NCBI GenBank assembly: GCA_030598645.1
Contig: JAUVPN010000117.1
Location: 1-8,044, forward strand
DNA from: Hyphomicrobium sp.
GTDB lineage: Bacteria; Pseudomonadota; Alphaproteobacteria; Rhizobiales; Hyphomicrobiaceae
Length of the DNA: 8,044 nucleotides
Reading direction: 5' to 3'
The position numbers were made by a program, and so were the translations under genes. Below the pieces are notes generated by a model, which was given only the letters and a program-made list of their open reading frames with translations, was not told the DNA's origin and did no database searches. Positions 5,470 to 8,044 of the stretch are shown piece by piece (positions within the stretch are counted from its first letter, which is position 1; each line of letters opens with the position of its first letter).

Positions 5470-5834
5470 ACAGGTTGATACGGTTTCATTCCGATGCGTT
5501 GGGCGCCAGTTTTGGTCAGCCTGGGATCACCCCTTGAATTTCGCGACCTCACCTGTGCAGTGCACCTCTCCCTCCTTCAGCTTCAACCTGTTCAGAAGCT
5601 GCCTTCCCGCGTTTCTAGGATCAGGAGCGTCGTCCGCTAGGTCAGGATGTTCGCGCCTAAGGTATTCACGTGCCGCATTCGCATCGGTGGCGGCTACATA
5701 GTAGTGATAGGGCTGCCAGATAAACTCCCAGACTGTCAGCATGCCTGCCTCGATGCTCATCAAATATTGGAAACTATATTAGGCGCTGCACTGCCCATTA
5801 TCTATCTCAATCCCATAGGGCTCTGGCCAACAGT
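5372..5834. repeat. 31-bp direct repeat flanking the 71-aa gene
   Basis: Positions 5372-5402 and 5804-5834 are identical at 30 of 31 bases (26 in a row, then one mismatch, then four more). Both encode CWPEPYGIE on the minus strand. They enclose the gene at 5527-5742 and could recombine to delete it. The entry spans both copies and the DNA between them. Confidence 0.8.
5527..5742 (-). CDS. Unknown small protein, 71 aa
   Basis: From the ATG at 5742 the protein begins MLTVWEFIWQPYHYYVAATDA, continues with a helical NAAREYLRREHPDL segment and an acidic-proline linker (ADDAPDPRN), and ends AGRQLLNRLKLKEGEVHCTGEVAKFKG. The aromatic N-terminus followed by a helix and a short beta-like end suggests a small folded cytoplasmic protein. 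There is no signal peptide or catalytic motif, and I do not recognise the family. The start is chosen because GAGG lies five bases upstream; the ATG at 5760 and TTG at 5763 are alternatives adding six or seven residues. Copies of the zinc-ribbon tail lie on both sides in the same orientation. Confidence 0.65.
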   Translation of the reverse strand: MLTVWEFIWQPYHYYVAATDANAAREYLRREHPDLADDAPDPRNAGRQLLNRLKLKEGEVHCTGEVAKFKG

Positions 5835-5835
5835 G
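5779..5835 (-). pseudogene. Zinc-ribbon tail fragment, copy B
   Basis: The minus-strand frame reads HCWPEPYGIEIDNGQCSA and stop. Its CWPEPYGIE codons differ from copy A only at one synonymous base (TGT for TGC). Nothing upstream in this frame resembles the zinc-ribbon protein; the frame runs antisense into the SpoIIAA-like gene. It therefore looks like the last ~30 bases of a family member left behind after a rearrangement. Confidence 0.65.
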
Positions 5836-5893
5836 GTTGAAGCTTGGCCAATCTCGTGCCACGCTTCCGAAACCACACGGGAGACAAGGTAAT

Positions 5894-6262
5894 TTGATCC
5901 ACCATGAACTTCTTCGTGACCAGCAAGTTCTTGTCGTCACGCCCGAGGGGTCTTTGGAGAAGGCTGACTTCGAAAAGTTGGCGCCCATCGTGGACAGCAT
6001 CATTGCTGAGCATGGCAAACTGAATGGGTTAATGATCTACGCCGAGTCGTTTCCAGGTTGGAGCGACTTTGCGGCGATGTTGGCTCATCTTAGGTTTGTA
6101 AAGAATCATCTGCCGCATATCGCGAAGGTTGCCGCAGTGACGGATAGCGCCTTCCTCTCCATCCTGCCACTGGTGGTAGAGCATTTTGTCCATGCCGACG
6201 TAAGACATTTTGATTATGACAAGAAGCAAGAAGCACTGGCGTGGCTTGTTGACTCCGAATGA
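5894..6262 (+). CDS. SpoIIAA-like (STAS-fold) protein, PF11964 type
   Basis: From the TTG at 5894 the protein is 122 residues, the usual size for this family. It contains VLVVTPEGSLEKADFEKL (first strand and helix), LNGLMIYAESFPGWSDFAAM, HLRFVKNHLPHIAKVAAVTD, and VVEHFVHADVRHFDYDKKQEAL. The order of strands and helices and the E-GWxD segment fit the SpoIIAA-like domain, related to anti-sigma-factor antagonists and STAS domains. Its exact role is unestablished, and the regulatory serine of true SpoIIAA proteins is not evident. The TTG is chosen because AAGG precedes it and the family normally starts near IHHELL; the frame is open to a TTG at 5837 but those codons look non-homologous. It begins 58 bases after tail fragment B, whose presence suggests its promoter region was rearranged. 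Confidence 0.85.
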   Translation: MIHHELLRDQQVLVVTPEGSLEKADFEKLAPIVDSIIAEHGKLNGLMIYAESFPGWSDFAAMLAHLRFVKNHLPHIAKVAAVTDSAFLSILPLVVEHFVHADVRHFDYDKKQEALAWLVDSE

Positions 6263-6472
6263 ATTGAGCAGCTTTCACCCAAGCAGACCATTCGACTTGA
6301 TCCAGCCTCGAAGCTAACCGGTGTTTTTCTCCGTTTCGAGACCGCGCCGCTTACCCTCACTTGACCCGCATCAAGGCCGCTGACGTCTTGGTCTGCCAAT
6401 GTTGATCCCGAGCCGACCAACACGAGCGGGCTCTCCGCCACATATGAAGGCACGGTTTCAAAGAGGGTTTGC

Positions 6473-6949
6473 ATGTTGAGCAATCCGCACCAATTAACCT
6501 CCGCCTTGAAACATGCAGTAGATGCGATCTTTTGCTCAAGGCTCGCGCCCTTGCTCAGCGTTGCGCTGATTATCGCAGCAGCGAACCCTTCGGTAGCGCA
6601 GGAGGGGCCCGACGAGGCGGCCCTCAGCGAAGGCAAGAGTGATTTCGAGTGGCATTGTACTAACTGCCATGGCCCGAAGGGCAAGGGTGATGGCCCCATG
6701 GCAAAATTGTTGATTGAGCGGCCCGCCGACCTGACTGCCATCGCCAAGGCAAATGGCGGCACGTTCCCGTTTTGGCGAGTCTATCGCATCATCCTGGGCA
6801 GGCAAGCGGTGCCCGGACACGAGTCGTTTATGATGCCGGAGTTTTGGAAGCGCTTCAGCAGGGACCAGAAGGATTGGGACTACCCTCTACCGCCTCATGT
6901 CCGTGTGCTTCTGCTCACACACTACGTCGAAAATTTGCAGAAGAAGTAG
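6473..6949 (+). CDS. Secreted monohaem c-type cytochrome
   Basis: The 158-aa protein has an N-terminal signal region with a hydrophobic core (LLSVALIIAAANPSVA) and probable cleavage before QEGPDE at about residue 43. The haem-binding motif is C62-T-N-C65-H66, followed by GPKGKGDGPMAKLL. The sixth haem ligand is probably Met120 or Met121 in SFMMPEFW. This is a class I-like cytochrome c domain exported to the periplasm, where it would carry single electrons; its partner is not visible. The signal peptide is preceded by about 20 extra residues with a histidine and few basic charges, so the true start may be further in. GAGGG lies six bases before the ATG at 6473. The DUF389 gene follows after 61 bases and is probably co-transcribed. 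Confidence 0.88.
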   Translation: MLSNPHQLTSALKHAVDAIFCSRLAPLLSVALIIAAANPSVAQEGPDEAALSEGKSDFEWHCTNCHGPKGKGDGPMAKLLIERPADLTAIAKANGGTFPFWRVYRIILGRQAVPGHESFMMPEFWKRFSRDQKDWDYPLPPHVRVLLLTHYVENLQKK

Positions 6950-7010
6950 GTGGCAGCAACGCACAATTAACAATTTTGTCAGGGGGCAACTTGATCTCAT
7001 TGGTAGTCAG

Positions 7011-8044
7011 ATGTCCTCATTGACGCGAGCTTGGCGCAGCCTTACCGACAAGCATCAAATAATACTCGAAAAACCCTTGTCGGCTGCCGAACTGGGCGAC
7101 GCCATGCAGCAGGTGTCGATTCCTAATTTCGGCTTCTATTTTATGCTTGGCCTAGCTAGCGTCATCGCCACGTTAGGGCTGCTCTCGAACAGCGCTCCAA
7201 CCATAATCGGAGCCATGATCATCGCGCCCCTGATGGGACCAATCATCAGCCTGTCATTCGGGATGACCACGACGGACTGGCCGTTGATCGGCCGCTCGGC
7301 CGTAATGGTCTTCACGGGCGTGTTCATGGTCGTCGTGCTCGCCTATGTCGCCACGTTGACGCTCGGTTTGCGCATCGTTTGATCCGAAATTCTGAGCCGG
7401 TCCTTTCCCACTCTCCTGGACCTGGGCGTCGCAATGGCATCGGGAGCGGCCGCGGCCTTCGCCTACACGCGGCGTAGTATCATGAGCTCTATCGCCGGCG
7501 TCGCCATTGCCGTCGCCCTGGTTCCGCCACTGGCTGTGACCGGCATCGGTCTCGCCCAGGGCGTAGCGGCGAGCGCGGACGTCGGTACGTCGCTGGCACA
7601 GCTCGGACTAGAGGAGGGCGGCAAGGAATACGCAGCGGGGCGTTCCTGCTGTTCCTTGCAAACCTAGCCGGTATCGTCGTTCTGGCCGGCGCCGTGTTTA
7701 TGGTCCACGGCTATGGGTCCTGGCGAAAGCCGGCCTTGCCACTCGTTGTCCTGGTGGCGATTTCCCTGACACTGGTTCATCCACTGGGCGTCTCGCTGCA
7801 ACGCATGTATGTGAGGAGCCAGATGCTTAGCGTTTTTGCCGCGTTGACCCATAAGTATCCGAACCTGTTCGCCGCAAGAGGCCGGCTCGACAAGATCTTT
7901 GTCGATGTTCGCGGCGAGGTCGTCAATGTCACGGTCTATGGGACGGCCTCGCGTGACGTGATGCCCGATATGCAGAAGCGCTTCGACCTAATTCGGGAGC
8001 ATCTCCAACGGTCGCTGACGCGTCCGGTTGTCCTCCACGCCGAC
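7011..8044 (+). pseudogene. DUF389 family membrane protein, broken by a stop and a frameshift (runs past window)
   Basis: Three consecutive reading stretches reconstruct one DUF389 protein. The first has LSAAELGDAMQQVSIPNFGFY and the signature NSAPTIIGAMIIAPLMGPI. The second, in the same frame after a TGA at 7380-7382, has SEILSRSFPTLLDLGVAMASG and GVAIAVALVPPLAVTGIGLA. The third, one frame over from about 7640, has AFLLFLANLAGIVVLAGAVF, then a soluble C-terminal part (GRLDKIFVDVRGEVVNVTVYG). A single G-to-T change (GGA to TGA) explains the stop. Loss of one G from the run at 7637-7640 explains the shift (AAG-AFLLF restored). Family members are inner-membrane proteins of unknown function. The start at 7011 is the first in-frame ATG but has a weak ribosome site. 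Sequencing error in the G run is possible, but does not explain the stop. Confidence 0.85.

Noticed and set aside
6214..6762. 182-codon minus-strand open frame
   Set aside because: It is antisense to the clear cytochrome c gene for over half its length and has no recognisable motif; a shadow frame.
1..8044. CRISPR array, tRNA, rRNA or a complete defence or toxin-antitoxin system
   Set aside because: I saw no regularly spaced repeats, no tRNA-like T-loop context, and no recognisable effector genes on either strand.

Overview
The window looks like an accessory, partly decayed stretch of an alphaproteobacterial chromosome, most likely Bradyrhizobium or a close relative (Nitrobacteraceae, Hyphomicrobiales). 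This rests on the recognisable small-protein families (a zinc-ribbon family ending in CWPEPYGIE, a SpoIIAA-like protein, DUF2189 and DUF6790 membrane proteins), on the many short conserved orphan genes separated by long non-coding gaps, and on intergenic repeat relics of a type I remember from that group. I could not run a database search, so family names come from pattern recognition.

Layout. Positions 1-1121 hold a minus-strand cluster read from right to left: an orphan 102-aa gene with a strong ribosome site (813-1121), a DUF6790-like membrane protein (210-668), and a zinc-ribbon protein that overlaps it by one base (TAATG) and runs off the left edge. Positions 1122-1516 hold no convincing gene but end in a tandem 16-bp repeat resembling the ends of IS21-type elements. 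A DUF2189 membrane protein follows (1517-2305, plus strand). From 2306 to 3950 the sequence is mostly relics and small genes: a hairpin, a frameshifted orphan gene whose end reads as the zinc-ribbon tail (2718-3088), a 55-aa small gene (3159-3326), and the C-terminal end of a tyrosine recombinase (3647-3904) followed by a good rho-independent terminator.

From 4020 to 5345 there are three small plus-strand genes: a four-helix membrane protein, a small cysteine-containing exported-type protein, and a single-pass membrane protein with a coiled coil. Positions 5362-5835 carry, on the minus strand, a half-length zinc-ribbon copy, an unknown 71-aa gene, and a bare zinc-ribbon tail. The two tails form a 31-bp direct repeat (one mismatch) around the 71-aa gene.

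The right end is plus strand: a SpoIIAA-like (STAS-fold) protein, a secreted monohaem cytochrome c, and a DUF389 membrane protein broken by an in-frame stop and a one-base frameshift; it runs past the window.

No complete multi-gene defence, secretion or biosynthetic system is visible. The most distinctive signal is the recurring zinc-ribbon family, present whole, halved, and as isolated tails at four places in 8 kb. Next come the three independent lesions (the 2718 gene, the integrase, the DUF389 gene), which suggest a region under weak selection, such as an old island.
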